A stretch of DNA of 64,000 nucleotides from Dentipellis sp. KUC8613 (taxonomy: Eukaryota > Basidiomycota > Agaricomycetes > Russulales > Hericiaceae). Shown here in pieces: positions 44,925-56,512 of this stretch. The stretch spans positions 286,331-350,330 of the forward strand of contig NSJX01000022.1 in assembly GCA_002286715.1 (NCBI GenBank). Reading direction: 5' to 3'. The position numbers and the translations under genes are program-made. Numbering within the stretch: position 1 is the first letter of the stretch; every line of letters begins with the position of its first letter. Below the pieces are notes generated by a model, which made no database searches, was not told the origin of the DNA, and saw only the letters and a program-made list of their open reading frames with translations.

Positions 44925-45325
44925 GCATCTTCAGGGAGTAGCGCCTATATTCCAAATTTTGCGTAAAAGGGGAAATCACTTGTCGACCGCCTCGCCTCTC
45001 GCAGGATTCATCGCACAGTACAAAGTTGGTCCTATTCATTTGCAGCTCTACCTAGAACATCCCCCCTCCTTATCGAAAGCTTCGGGTAACGATCCATCAT
45101 CGTCGGCGGCCTCTGGTCAAACAGGTTTAGGACTAGTCATTTGCGCCATCAAGTGCCACAGCACCGCGACGAGCGACGTACTCAGGCCGCTCTCACTGCT
45201 ACATATACCGACAGTCGATCCATTCCAGAGGGAAATCAAGAGAACAACGAGGATCGGATATAAAGTCGGCAGTGCATCATCATATTTCTAGTTTTATTGA
45301 CTCACATCTCCTTCCTAGTATCATT
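44925..45325. other. Intergenic upstream of the F-box gene
   Basis: No gene. GATATAAAG at about 45256-45264, some 65 bases before the ATG at 45326, is a candidate TATA box for the F-box/LRR gene. Confidence 0.4.
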
Positions 45326-46669
45326 ATGCAAGTTGTGGTGGCGCGATTGAACCGTGACGTTCTGTTCCAGATCGTGACTTTTGTTTACCTTTCAGATCCA
45401 TACAACCCACTTCCATCGCATGTTTCGCCATCGCAGTTCCATGAGTCGGCCCGAGCGGAAGGATGTTCAACCTTGGCGGCTCTTGCGCGAGTATCGAAAA
45501 TGTGCCTAGAGGAGAGCTCGGCTGCTCTGTGGGGAGACATGTCGTCCCTGCTGCCTTTCCTTCGCTTGCTGTCTGACGACGTCAACAACCAATGGGATCG
45601 CTTCGACTACTATGCTCATCGCCTTAGAACTCTGTGGATGCACGATCGGGACGGAATCAGGATGAATGTCCTTCGCTCGTTGAAATCTTTCGATGAGGCG
45701 CATTTCAAGTTCCCGAGATTGCAGCATCTGCACTGGGTCTATAGTGACGGAAAAAAGATGGAACATCTGCCATTGTTCTATGGGCCTCAACTCGAGAGGC
45801 TTTATGTGCATCCCGGTCTATGGCTTGCCAATGCACTTTCGTCACTACCGATCTGTCTGAAAGAGCTGTGTATTGTGCACCATCCGGGCATTCACAACCC
45901 ACAGGTACATTCTGCATGCTTGGACTTGAAATTAGGCAACCTGAAGCTTCAATCATTCGCATCCAAAGCGAAGCTCACAGCTGCAACTTACGAACGTCTT
46001 GGAAACATGTCTACACTCCATTCTCTGGACACGGTTGTGCATGATACGAAACATCTCACCTTCGGGCCAGAAAACTTTGCCTCGCTCCAAAACCTTATAA
46101 TTCGCGTCAATACACTTGAGATGGTGATCAATTTCATCATGAATAATAGTCATCTCAAAAGCCACCCACTGGAAGCATTTGAAGCATATGTTCTCCGAGG
46201 CCACACTGAGAACCATGTCGATAAAATAGACTTATTTAATGCTGTACGCCAGAATTTGAACTCAAACACACTTCGAAAATTCAAGATTGAAGGCTGCCAA
46301 CCTTTGATATCTCATCTCTTATTAGATACCCAAGTCGGGCAGCATGTATTGTGCCATGGGCAGTCACTTCCCTTGCTTGATAAATTTTGTCATCTAGAGT
46401 CATTCACAGTCGTTATCTGTCGTATACTTTGGGATGATGACTTCCTGCAGAATACCGTCTCGAAGTGGACCCATCTGGAAATGCTTCACCTCGACTCCTT
46501 ATCATCCAGTCCATCAAGAATTACAGAGGACGGCTTGTCGTTTCTCAAAGAAACCTGCTCAAAGCTTCATGACATTAGACTCAGCCCGGTTGATGGAGCA
46601 CGGATGGTTTGCGAAATATGTCGTAAGCCTGAGACGGAGGTCCCTTCTGTATGTATCCAATGCCTGTAG
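45326..46669 (+). CDS. F-box/leucine-rich-repeat-like protein
   Basis: A single exon of 447 residues. The N-terminal 60 residues (LNRDVLFQIVTFVYL, then TLAALARVSKMCLEESSAALW) match the degenerate F-box pattern of the large Agaricomycete F-box families. The rest is a series of Leu-rich units (FPRLQHLHWVY, LERLYVHPGLW, LKELCIVHHPG, LQNLIIRV, LHDIRLSP) as in an LRR solenoid. Four Cys near the C-terminus (VCEICRKPETEVPSVCIQC) are arranged like a small zinc site. The likely role is substrate recognition in an SCF ubiquitin ligase. The substrate is unknown and these families expand and decay quickly. Confidence 0.75.
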   Translation: MQVVVARLNRDVLFQIVTFVYLSDPYNPLPSHVSPSQFHESARAEGCSTLAALARVSKMCLEESSAALWGDMSSLLPFLRLLSDDVNNQWDRFDYYAHRLRTLWMHDRDGIRMNVLRSLKSFDEAHFKFPRLQHLHWVYSDGKKMEHLPLFYGPQLERLYVHPGLWLANALSSLPICLKELCIVHHPGIHNPQVHSACLDLKLGNLKLQSFASKAKLTAATYERLGNMSTLHSLDTVVHDTKHLTFGPENFASLQNLIIRVNTLEMVINFIMNNSHLKSHPLEAFEAYVLRGHTENHVDKIDLFNAVRQNLNSNTLRKFKIEGCQPLISHLLLDTQVGQHVLCHGQSLPLLDKFCHLESFTVVICRILWDDDFLQNTVSKWTHLEMLHLDSLSSSPSRITEDGLSFLKETCSKLHDIRLSPVDGARMVCEICRKPETEVPSVCIQCL

Positions 46670-47539
46670 TTTCTAGTACACGAGATCCTACCATACCGCT
46701 CTGAGAGCCACTCAATAGAACAGCGAGCATGAAAGCTTCCCAGCGCTGTAAATGAGAGGTAAATGCGCAAATGGTTGAAGTCCGATCGGCCGTATATATC
46801 TCGGACACGAGCCTAGGCCAGACACCAAGACATCGAGTCAAATGCGTATGGTGCCTTTCGCTGCAGCAAGGATGCAGTGAGAATTTTTCTTGAGGACAGC
46901 CTCCCTATGCTGCGGAACGTGCGGTTATCGAAGAGGGCTCTGCCGACCCGGCGTATGACAAGCTGCAGGCTTCTTTAGAACGCATAAGGGAGCGGGCGAT
47001 GCTCAAGGGGACCGTCTTGTTTGGTTTGAGGTGCGATCCTCGTGTCTTGGGATTGCCAGGAACAGGGCGTCAACGGACTGTCTGTCTAGGAGGATCCCGA
47101 TATGGATTCTGCGCCCGTTCGAGTTGTTTGATGTTTGAGCAGAGCGGGAGGCGCTGAATGTCCTAGGACGCAGTTCATTGGTTTCAACAAGCCGCTATAC
47201 CCGTGCAGATTGGAGCTCATCGACGATTTCCAGTGTACCATTCGTCACACTTTCAGTTCAATTGTGATTTGACGATACTATCATCGAGATCTGTAACACT
47301 CACCAGCCTCCGATTTGATACACCCCACAAGTCCCGGAAACCATTGACTCGAAGTGTATATAGATCGTTCCGACGTTCGTACCGGTCGATCTTCATGTAG
47401 TCGCGATATGTACGTCTCGACCAAGCGATGACAGGTGGGCAGAACGCAACGCGATCACAAGACACTATGATTGTAGCGAGTCCCTTCCACGTTCCTGAGC
47501 CACCCAGCATCCCTCCGTTTCGAACCACCGGAACTCGGA
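46670..47539. other. Intergenic left of duplication copy B
   Basis: No supported gene, RNA or repeat. Open frames here are short and lack patterns. Confidence 0.45.
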
Positions 47540-48128
47540 CAATGTACAGCATCCCGGATACGAGGGCCGACCGCACGGGATCGATATCTAAACAAACCTA
47601 CTCGTGCACACACAGATGGTGAATTCGATCATCCTAGTTACTAGTACCGGTGCCGTTTCCATAAGCAGACCATACCACGGGTGTATGACCGAAATTCTAC
47701 GTACCAAGGAACGCGCTTGAAGCACACGCGGCAACGCTCGACGTAGACGCGCCATCGGGCCTCGCCTCGACTCGGATCCAGATTCCCCGCAGCCAGAGGA
47801 ATGTGAGATCACGACCATGGTGTACTGATGAAAATGCACACCCGTGGACTGCGGGCGGCCGAACCACGTATGCCTAGGACAGCTGCTCGCATCATGATAC
47901 CGCCAGTGCTGGAGAGCGCACCGGAATATCGCACCTGAAAACTTCCCGAGTCTGCGTATCGGTACAGGTGGGCCGCGATAGGGAGACGCTGGTCCGGGTG
48001 CTAGGACGGGCGGTGCATTGTGCAGTCTGGTGGATTAGGACTCGGTCCACGGCAGTGGCGTGGGCGCGCTCTATGCAGCCCAAGTACAAGAGGGAGCCTG
48101 CCTTTTGAATATTCAGCACTTCTCTCCC

Positions 48129-49600
48129 ATGTTTGACTTCGACTTCGACACGCACCATATTCCCAGCCCGTCCGGCCTCCCGTACTTCGGCCTCCCGAAT
48201 GCCGACAACATGCGGCGGGCGATGGAGCTGGCGAAGGCGGAGAAGGTGCGCGCGGTGTTCGAGCAGGTACGCAAGAGGTTTGGCCGGGAGAGGCAGCAGC
48301 GCGAGCGGGAGTACGACCAGGCGCGCACGCCGCCGTTGAGCGGGGACTGGAGGTGAGCCACCGGAGTCTCGGCATCTGCAGCCAATGGATAATGTATTGA
48401 GCAGGTTGGAGGTCCACAACGCGAGAGAGACGCTGCGGGCGCTGGTCTCCCACATTTGCGCAGAATGGAAGTACGGCCTCGCAGCGGCGGGATTGAGAGA
48501 GGAAGACTGGAAGGTGACGGGCGATATGACGAGCAAGGAGCGCGCGGACTACAAGAAGCTGCTCGGCACGCCCAAGCTGGACCACGAGATCAAGCGTGAG
48601 TTCTTGATCACATCCCATAAACGTAGCTCATACCAACTGACCTTCGAGGAAAGCATTGGAGCAAAGTACTAGTCATCCGCTTTGGTGCCCGACGCCCCGG
48701 CGGCCTTGCGATTTCCTGCACTCAAAATCGCCTCTATGTTGGACTCCACCCCCGCGAGTGTCTCCCGCTCCTAAACGCACACCAGCTAGGGTGACCCCCG
48801 AGCCGTGCAGCATCCTAAAGAAGCTGAGGAAGAAACAGGTGAGATCCACTGCAGCGTAGTCTCCGAGAATATAAGAAATCTTACTTTCATCTCAGCCGAG
48901 ATCGCGCGTCCGAGTGCAGCCCAATGACAAAGTACACGTCTCAGTCGTCATGTACATCGACGAGTCCGGCGACGAACACGACAAGGACAACGAAGTCGAG
49001 CTCGCGGTCCTGCCTACCCTCAGTTCTAAGCAACGCGCATACCTCGAGGGCGTCGGCTTCTTCAGCATGCTCGAGGGCAAAGCGCGTGCGATGGAGGAGA
49101 AGTTCCGGTGGGAGGTGGAGAAGCAGATGATGACGCACTGGCGGCACCACGTCGACATGTTCGCGATGGAGGACCCGCGGGCGGTGCAGCGCAGGATCCA
49201 GCGCGAGGTCGGCAGGGAGCTCCGCGATAAGTGCCAGGCGCAGGTGCAGGATGTCTTCGAGAAGCATATGAGCAAGTTGTTCTTGGAGGTCGTTGCGGAG
49301 GAGTGGGGAATCAAGCTTGGCCATGAGGAGATGGAGTACCTCAAGCGCGTGGGATTTCTGGAAAGAGTGGATGGGATTCACGCCGAGGTCAGCGAGAGGC
49401 ATGCTGGAGACGGCTTCATGTGGGCTGGGAATAGGTGGAGAGAGGGAAGCTGGAACAAACGCCAAGAGGTTGAGACAAAGCGTAGAGTTGCGGAGGAGAT
49501 GCGGCACCTTCTCGAAACATTCCGAGGGCGTACGGGGAGTGGCAAGTATTTTGGAACGGGGTCGAGGGCGTGGGGTTCTCCGGCTGCCTGGTGGCAATAG
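48129..49600 (+). CDS. Hypothetical protein, 434 aa, copy B
   Basis: Exons 48129-48352, 48405-48595, 48654-48838 and 48896-49600 give 434 residues, the same as the copy at 1399-2876. The third exon keeps frame only if its acceptor is the AG at 48652-48653. The site equivalent to that of copy A (GAG ending at 48648) would shift the frame, because this copy has gained and lost bases just after it. The coding sequence is otherwise closely similar, with the same acidic/aromatic start (MFDFDFDTHHIPSPSG), basic helix, Pro-rich linker and ending GSPAAWWQ. Function unknown. Confidence 0.7.
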
Positions 49601-49945
49601 GTTCAATGACTGTCGAGTTCTGTGTTTTGCTTTCGGAGGGCGCGCTGAAATCAGACAGATGCGCTACGTCGACGAGTGTTCGTTACTATACGCACATAAT
49701 TTACAAACTTCTAATTACTAGGCATCGTCATGTGAGATGTGGAACATCGGCCAAATCTGCGAGAGAGACTTACGCAAAAATAGCCTGAGGCTTCACTATA
49801 GAGTAATAAACTATGATATCTGACCATCCAGTCCAGCAGTCAGGCTGCGAAGACATCCGTTAGCACAAATGCGAGACGTCCATAACAATCATTCACTCAC
49901 ATTCATTTGGCACGTATCTTATTCGCAGCGCCAAAGACCGCGCCT

Positions 49946-50753
49946 CTATCCTCCTCCTCCTCCCGCGACGCCTCCACTCTCCCCCGGCTTCCACGCACCC
50001 AACCTCCTCCCCTCCCACCACAACCCCGGTCTTCCATCCCCTCCCGCGTCAACCGACCGCTCCCACCGCAGCTCAATCTCACCCCTCAGTAGCCCATTCG
50101 ACGCCGCCAGCGCAGGATTCCACACCGCCGCGCCGATAGACGTGCTTCGCGCGGGCGGAAGGTGCAGCAGGACGAGGGGTGCAGGGGAGGAGTGCGCTGC
50201 GAGGAGGGACGCGCGGGTGAAGGGGGACTCAGAGAGGAGGACGCCGACGGTTGGCACGGGGGCGGCGGGTGCTGTGGATGCGGGGGTCGATGCTGCCAAT
50301 GCCGAAGGGGTGGATAGGGTGGGATGGAAGGGGAAGGCGCTGTGCCGCGCAAGAACGCCTTCGAATTCGCGCACGTAGGCCGGGCCCAGCTTCTTCTTCT
50401 CGGCTTTACACTGCGCGAGGACGCGGAGGCGGCGCATTGGGATGTGAGGACCTAGCTTCCTTTCCCCACCTATTTCTGTGTAAACACGCCCATATGCCAT
50501 CAGCAACCCGCCTCATACCTAGCACATGCAGTGGAAACGGAAACGCACCTGTTCGATGGACCAGAGCCGCGGCGCGCGTATCCGGCAACCACCACCACCC
50601 AAGCAGATCGACACCGCGGTCGTCGCGCCCGCCGACGCGCGTGAGCTCCATGGACATGTTGTCCTGCAGGATGCGACGCGCGCGCTGCTCAAATGCCGTC
50701 CCACGATGGACGTTCGACAGCGCAGGGTGGTATAGCCGGCTGGTGGGGCGCAT
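49946..50753 (-). CDS. RRG7: RRG7-like mitochondrial protein, copy B
   Basis: Two exons, 50753-50519 and about 50475-49946, with a short intron matching that of copy A. The N-terminal part has three extra residues and then GTAFEQRARRILQDN and GGRDDRGVDLLGWWWLP, so the nuclease-like core is kept. The Ser/Pro-rich middle is longer and partly different (TPASTAAPAAPVPTVGV), and the C-terminus ends in a run of Gly. No lesion was found. With copy A intact as well, both may be expressed; selection cannot be judged from sequence alone. Confidence 0.63.
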
Positions 50754-50756
50754 GGC

Positions 50757-51145
50757 GCTGACTGGGGATGTGGGCCGTTTGACACGGATACGCTGGTCGA
50801 CCGCTGCTGCTACCTAAAGGGTGGTCCACATGTGTTCAATGGAGACGCCGTGCTCTTTTCTTTTTCTTTTGTATTCGGGATGTTGGGTGTTGAACGGCGA
50901 ATTGTGGATGTTGAAAGGCAGGACTCCAGGAGACCAGGCAGACAGACAGACGCGCGGTGGGATTTTGGAACCCAAGAATCCGGCTCCCGTATTGATGAAT
51001 GGACTCGTACAACTCAACGGGCTCGAACAGTCGCACTCGGACTACAATTTAACTCTTTGCTTCAAGCTTCGAAGTAAGAGTAGCGGCTGCAAGCTGACAA
51101 CGACTACAAGACCCAAAAAAACATCGATAGATAGGACTTCTTTCA
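50757..51145. other. Short intergenic stretch next to the tRNA pair
   Basis: No gene. A TTTTCTTTTTCTTTT tract is present near 50857-50873. Confidence 0.4.
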
Positions 51146-51217
51146 TGACCACCGCAGGGGTCGAACCTGCAATCTCCTGATTCGTAGTCAGACGCGATGC
51201 CATTTCGCCAGGCGGCC
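51146..51217 (-). tRNA. tRNA-Arg (anticodon ACG)
   Basis: Reverse complement of the same 72-nt sequence as at 3897-3968, with identical arms and anticodon. It is divergent from the copy at 51412-51483, with 194 bp between them. Confidence 0.95.
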
Positions 51218-51411
51218 ATGTTTAGCTGTACAAACATCTACTTCCGAGCACCTGGCCATGGTGTGGTGATAGATATGTGTCGAAGAGTTTCTTTCGCACT
51301 GGATTCTGAGTAGTGCACCGGTTCTGATACTTGTGACTTGAGGATGAACGACTGCGCAACTTCCGGAAATTTACATAAGGACTGGTTCCTAATGTTGCTC
51401 TCCATCTGTAT

Positions 51412-51483
51412 GGCCGCCTGGCGAAATGGCATCGCGTCTGACTACGAATCAGGAGATTGCAGGTTCGACCCCTGCGGTGGTCA
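51412..51483 (+). tRNA. tRNA-Arg (anticodon ACG)
   Basis: Identical in sequence to 3897-3968. With 51146-51217 it forms a head-to-head inverted pair. Confidence 0.95.
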
Positions 51484-51735
51484 ATAGGTTCGAGTATTCA
51501 CATTTTGTTTCTTCCGTATTCATAATTTGCTACGTGATGCGACAGAGTTGTGCACGATCTCGGCTGCAGCAGCTGGTGCACGGAATCGCGCGATGCTGGT
51601 GCAAGCTGCGATAGTCTACACTAAGTATAGTGAATATTCTAATTCGTGAAAATAGTCACGGCGCGCCAACCGGCGCCAACACCTGCTCAAACTCCACATC
51701 CACATCCGAGTCGCTGAGGGGTGCCAGCGCCGGGC

Positions 51736-53913
51736 ATGGGCCTCCCATCGTTCCTCCTCGGTCTAACTGTCCTTTGGCTTGCCATCCATTCTCTCCCCGC
51801 ACTCCTACACCGCATACGCGCATCCGCGTCACGCACTTCTCTCCTGCCGGCACCACTACTTTCGCAATCACAGCATGCTAGCACCTTTACGACCGCGCCA
51901 ACAACTTTGTATCGATCAGACACGACAAGCATCACGCTTTCTCCGTTTCACATTCGACTGTCAACGACTGCTTTGAATGCAGCTTATGATAGACTTGCAG
52001 GATGGCTAGTACGCGCACCGCGCACTCGACGCGCGCTGTCGATTGCGTATGACCTGGGGACAGTAGTCGGAGTGCTAGGGATGATTTTATCCATTGGTTG
52101 TGCAGCGTGGACATGCTTTCAACTCGCGGGACTACTATTCGCGACGCCTACATCCGCCGAGCCACCTAATGGACTCGCCAAACGCAGTTGGGAAGACGCG
52201 CCGGCGGGAGATATACCCTACTCTGACTCTGGTCTTCAGCTGCATATCCTTGTGAGCCACCTCATCACCTTTTTTTTTTTTAACTTACTGGTCTGACACT
52301 GTTCAGATTCCCGGGATAACCCTTCCACTTTCGCATCTCCCTCCGTTGTTCCTTGGACTTGTGTTTTCACAGGCGTTCCATGAAGCAGGACACGTTCTCT
52401 GCGCCGCCCTGTACGTGAATTTTCTTCATCTTAGGCCAGGACACTCGGACCTCGTCTCTGAGGGACAATGCAGTCGGATTGAATAGTCGAAGCGGTGAAC
52501 TGGAGTTGAATTGTGTGGTGCCGCAGGGTACTGTCTAGGTTGCTTCCCCGTGTCAAATGTTCGTCCAGGGCTATATGTTGAGCCTTGCCTGGACTGGTTT
52601 GACACTGGCACGCGTGCTACAGCCTTCAGAGCGAGTCCGACTCTCAAAGTCCGACCAGCACATCCCAAATATCTTACTAACTGAGAATCTAGCGACCAGA
52701 TACCCCTTCAATCTCTCGGTGCCTCCTTCGCGCTCCTCTTCCCTTCTCTATTCACCGCACTCCCCGCCACCACCTCGGCGCGTCTCCCCGCAGCAGGGCC
52801 GCTGCACAACCTTATTCTCTTTCTGCTCCTGTTGCTCCCACTTCCACTACCAATACCTAAAAGTGATGCGCTGGCTGTCACTGCCGTGGACTCAGGCAGT
52901 GCACTCGTCGATTTCGTGCGAAGGGGCGATGTCATCGTTGCTCTGGATGACACGCACCTTGATAGTGCAGATACTTGGCATGAGTACCTCCTACATGGTA
53001 ATCCGCAAAGGGAGTCTGGGATGGGGTGGTGCACCGACGCGTCTTTGTTCCTGAGTAAGTCGCATTCTACAACTAGCACAAATACTCGGGCTGATCTCCC
53101 GAATGCGCAGGTCAACCTTCCATATGCTGTGACTTGAACTCAGGAGAGAGCCCGGACGCGTGCTTCACATATACTACGCTCTCCGAACCGCATCTCACCG
53201 TGGAGCGGTGCATCGATCCCTTGCCGCTACTCGCGCCATCGATGCAGAGTGACATCCCGGCACGATGCAGTCTGTCATCTGCAGCGCCCAACACGCGTGG
53301 CCAGAAAGAAGAATCAGAGAGTCCCTGTGCCTGTGTGCGCCCGCGGCCAGATCAGCAGTTATTGCGACTTGTTCTTGCATCGGGCGAGAAGGGCATACAG
53401 CGCGTGATACTGTGGCGCGGCCCACGCTGGGAGGTGTACGAGCAGAGTGAGTATACTTCCCACCTTATTCGTCAGAACACTATTAACGGAGAAACGCTCT
53501 CAGTATCCGTGTCCTCGTCTCACTTCACCTGGATGCCGCTGTGGGTTTCAGATGCGATTGATCTTTTCTTGACGTAGGTCAATTTGCTTGTTTTTAAACT
53601 GGGCTTAAACTGGGCTAATCTCTACCCACATAGCTACACGCGCACGCTCAGCCTCACGCTGTTTATCCTGAACCTACTCCCTCTTGCGCCCCTTGATGGA
53701 TCGCATCTGCTCGATGCCCTGCTCTCCACAGCCCCAAGCGCCACTGATATCGAGCTGGATGACGTGGAGACTGGGAAGACCAGACGTCGGAGACCTGTCT
53801 GGATCATGCGGGAGGGGAGACGTGTCTGTTCGGCGGTCAAGCGCGCCACACAGGCTTTGGTAGGCACTGGCATTGCGCTCGGGGTGTTAGTCGTATTGCG
53901 TGAAGGGATGTAG
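51736..53913 (+). CDS. Site-2 protease (M50 intramembrane metalloprotease)
   Basis: Six exons, 51736-52251, 52307-52410, 52693-53054, 53111-53446, 53504-53573 and 53634-53913, give 555 residues. The zinc motif HEAGH lies in a hydrophobic helix (SQAFHEAGHVLCAAL). The second conserved block is AAGPLHNLILFLL, and the LDG motif is in NLLPLAPLDGSHLLDALL. A PDZ-like stretch (VDSGSALVDFVRRGDVIVALDD) and a Cys-rich luminal region (SICCDLNSG...DIPARCSLSS) sit between them, as in animal and fungal S2P. S2P releases membrane-tethered transcription factors such as SREBP after a first cut, in the Golgi. In fungi this supports sterol and hypoxia responses. The second intron (282 nt) is several times longer than its neighbours. 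The P450 gene follows 311 bp downstream on the same strand. Confidence 0.9.
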
Positions 53914-54223
53914 TAATAGAGCACGTGAGGTGCGAGAGAGGAAGCGGGGCTGCCGTTTGTGGACGGGAAAGACGAATATGGACATCGAGATGCGGGATTG
54001 GGACGATGTGCGCATAACCAGCTCCTTATTTCAACTTCTATACACTGATCCATCCCTCGGCAAGGTAGCTGCCGTATGTTATTTACCGAATAGTACTGGC
54101 AGGACGTGCCCTGACATTCCGTAAGTACCACATATATTAATACTTAATTGCTTGGCTAACGAGAGCACTATAAGTATACCGCTTTGCACGGACCTTGCCT
54201 GCCATAGCCACACCGTGCCCACT
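53914..54223. other. Intergenic between S2P and P450
   Basis: Short spacer. TATAAGTATA near 54169-54178, about 50 bases before the P450 ATG, is a possible TATA box. Confidence 0.4.
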
Positions 54224-56021
54224 ATGTCTCTGCCTTTCACTCCTGCGAAATTTCAGGATTTTCGGCACCTTATTTTCGTCCTCATTGTCGGACTCTGCAC
54301 CGCCTTGTTCGTGCGCTATATCCGAAGTCCATTCCGCCATCTTCCTCCAGGGCCCACCGGTCTTCCATTCCTCGGCAACTTCTTCCATCTCCTTGAAAGA
54401 CCGCAGCATCTGGCCTTCAGCCGATGGGCTAATATCTATGGTAAGCGGAGTGCATATTCCGAGTGACCGACCTAATCGTTTCCGCAGGAGATTTATTTTA
54501 CTTGAGTGTTCCTGGACGCCGTCTTCTCGTCATCAACTCGCGCGAAGTAGCGATTGACCTACTTGAGCGCCGCTCCACGATATACTCCAATCGCCCGCAA
54601 AGCATCGTCGAAGATCAATTCACCGGCGGCCTTTCGATCGTCTCCAAGCCTATCGATGCTACGTATGTCCTTCTTACCTACTCTTCTATCCTGCTCAGCC
54701 TCACGATAGCACTAGATGGCGCCGTATGCGCCGCGCCGCACATGACGCCCTCAATAAGGACGTGGCGCCTCAGTATCGCCCGATGCAGACCACCGAAGCG
54801 GTTTTGCTCGCAACACACATCCTGCAGACGCCTCAGAAATGGCAAGCCCAGATCCGGCGGAGCGCAGCGTCGCTCATCATGTCCATGGTATACGATCACG
54901 CGCCAATCGCCTCCGAGGAGGACAAGACCATCAAAGACATCAACGAGTTCGTGAGCAGGCGCACACAGGCACTCAAACCTGGCACATTTTGGGTGGAGTT
55001 TTTCCCGTGGATGATGTGGATACCAGAAAGGTATGTTATCAGCTTGACGTTGATGCAACATGCCACTGAAGAAGCCCGGCCTAGGTTTGCCAAGTGGAAG
55101 CGCGAGGCGACCTACTGGTTCGAGCACGACAATCGGATGTTCGAAGACCTTACGCACGGCGTCCAAACTCGCCTGGTATGTTTTCCTGCGTTTCGACACC
55201 TAGATCCCGCACATCTGACTTTCACGTTTTTCAAGGCCGCTGGCAAAGCCCGCTCGTGTTTCGTATCCAATCTCGTCGACAACGCAAAGTCCGGACTCTC
55301 ATACCGCGAAAATGCCTGGCTCGCCGGGGTGATGTAGTACGCATGCGCATCTCTGTCCTTCTCTTCTATCTCCTGAATCTGACTCCGACCTGACAGTGCC
55401 GCAGGCTCCGACACCACCGCACTCGCGCTCACCTGGCTCGTCGTCGCCCTCGCCGCCTACCCACACACGCAAGCCCGCGCCCAAGCCGAGCTCGACGCCG
55501 TCGTCGGGCGCGCGCGCATACCCTCCTTCGCCGACTTCGAGCACCTGCCGTACCTCCAGGCTCTCGTGAAGGAGCTCCTGCGCTGGCGCTCGCCGAGCCC
55601 GTTCGGCCTCCCGCACTGCACCGCGCAGGACGACTGGTACGCGGGCATGTTCATCCCGCGCGGCACCGTGTGCCTGCCGAACATCGCGCGCATGAACCAC
55701 GACGTGGACGTGTACGGCGCGAATGCGGGCGAGTTCGATCCGGGGCGGTATTTGGATGAGAAAGGCGGTCTGAAGGAGGGCCCGGGCGCGTTTGAGGAGG
55801 ACCATAGGACGTTTGGGTTTGGGCGCCGCGCCTGTGTGGGGAAACATGTGGCGAATGCGGCGCTGTTCATCAAGGCTGCGGTGTTGCTGTGGGCGGCGCG
55901 GGTAGAGCCTGCGAGGGATGAAGATGGGAAAGCAGTCCGTGTGGATCCGGACGCGTTTGTGGAGGATGGGCTTGTTTTGTGCGTTGCCTTAATGCCTTTT
56001 CGTCCTTGGGTGGTCTGCTGA
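54224..56021 (+). CDS. Cytochrome P450 monooxygenase
   Basis: Six exons, 54224-54440, 54488-54662, 54716-55030, 55085-55175, 55236-55336 and 55397-56021, give 507 residues, a normal length for a microsomal P450. An N-terminal anchor (LIFVLIVGLCTALFVRYI) precedes the Pro-rich hinge LPPGPTGLPFLGN. The I-helix motif AAGSDTTALAL, the K-helix ExxR (KELLRWRSPSP), FDPGRYLDEKG and the heme loop FGFGRRACVG with its axial Cys are all present. The overall style (RHLPPGP, YSNRP, FGRR.CVG.H.A) is that of the large basidiomycete clades annotated as O-methylsterigmatocystin oxidoreductase-like; the substrate cannot be predicted. No cluster of biosynthetic genes surrounds it. Confidence 0.95.
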
Positions 56022-56512
56022 TTGTTCGACATTTGATCGTAGGCGACCGGCGCATTCGGATTGCGAGATCAAGCCACGGTTTGCGGAAGTGATGGATATT
56101 CTTTCTCAAGAGCGCGAATTATTGTGAATGGGCAACGGGTGACGGGTACGTGGAACGCCTAAAGCCGACCCATGCGCGAGTACATTCACATGCAACACAT
56201 ACAATAGCATCGTTTCCGGTTTTCTGGATTTGATTACTTCGTGCTGGAAGTTGGTTGGGTTGGGTTAGACCTTTGCTCGATATATCAACAATTGCGTCTA
56301 ATATCAGCTCGGAAAACATGCAGTATTGTGACCCGGGCAATCGTCCTCAGCTATCATATCCAAAGCGGAAAGCGAAGCCGATAAAAGAAATCCACGCTGT
56401 CTTACATTTACGACTTCCCGAACCACCCTACACAAAGCCTTCCAAATCTCTGTGCATGGCTGAAAGCGACAAGAAGTATAATTTTACTGTCCATCTGACT
56501 ATCGCAACACAT
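56022..56512. other. Convergent 3' intergenic region
   Basis: The 3' flanks of the P450 and of the minus-strand secreted-protein gene. No gene seen. Confidence 0.45.

Larger units (their letters stand above)
47540..50756 (-). repeat. Inverted segmental duplication, copy B
   Basis: Reverse-oriented counterpart of 241-3480, with the 434-residue gene on plus and the RRG7-like gene on minus. The right edge is sharp at the RRG7-like ATG, beyond which the two copies share nothing obvious. The left edge, near 47540, is gradual. tRNA-Arg(ACG) genes lie within 1 kb of one side of each copy, but on opposite sides. Confidence 0.8.
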
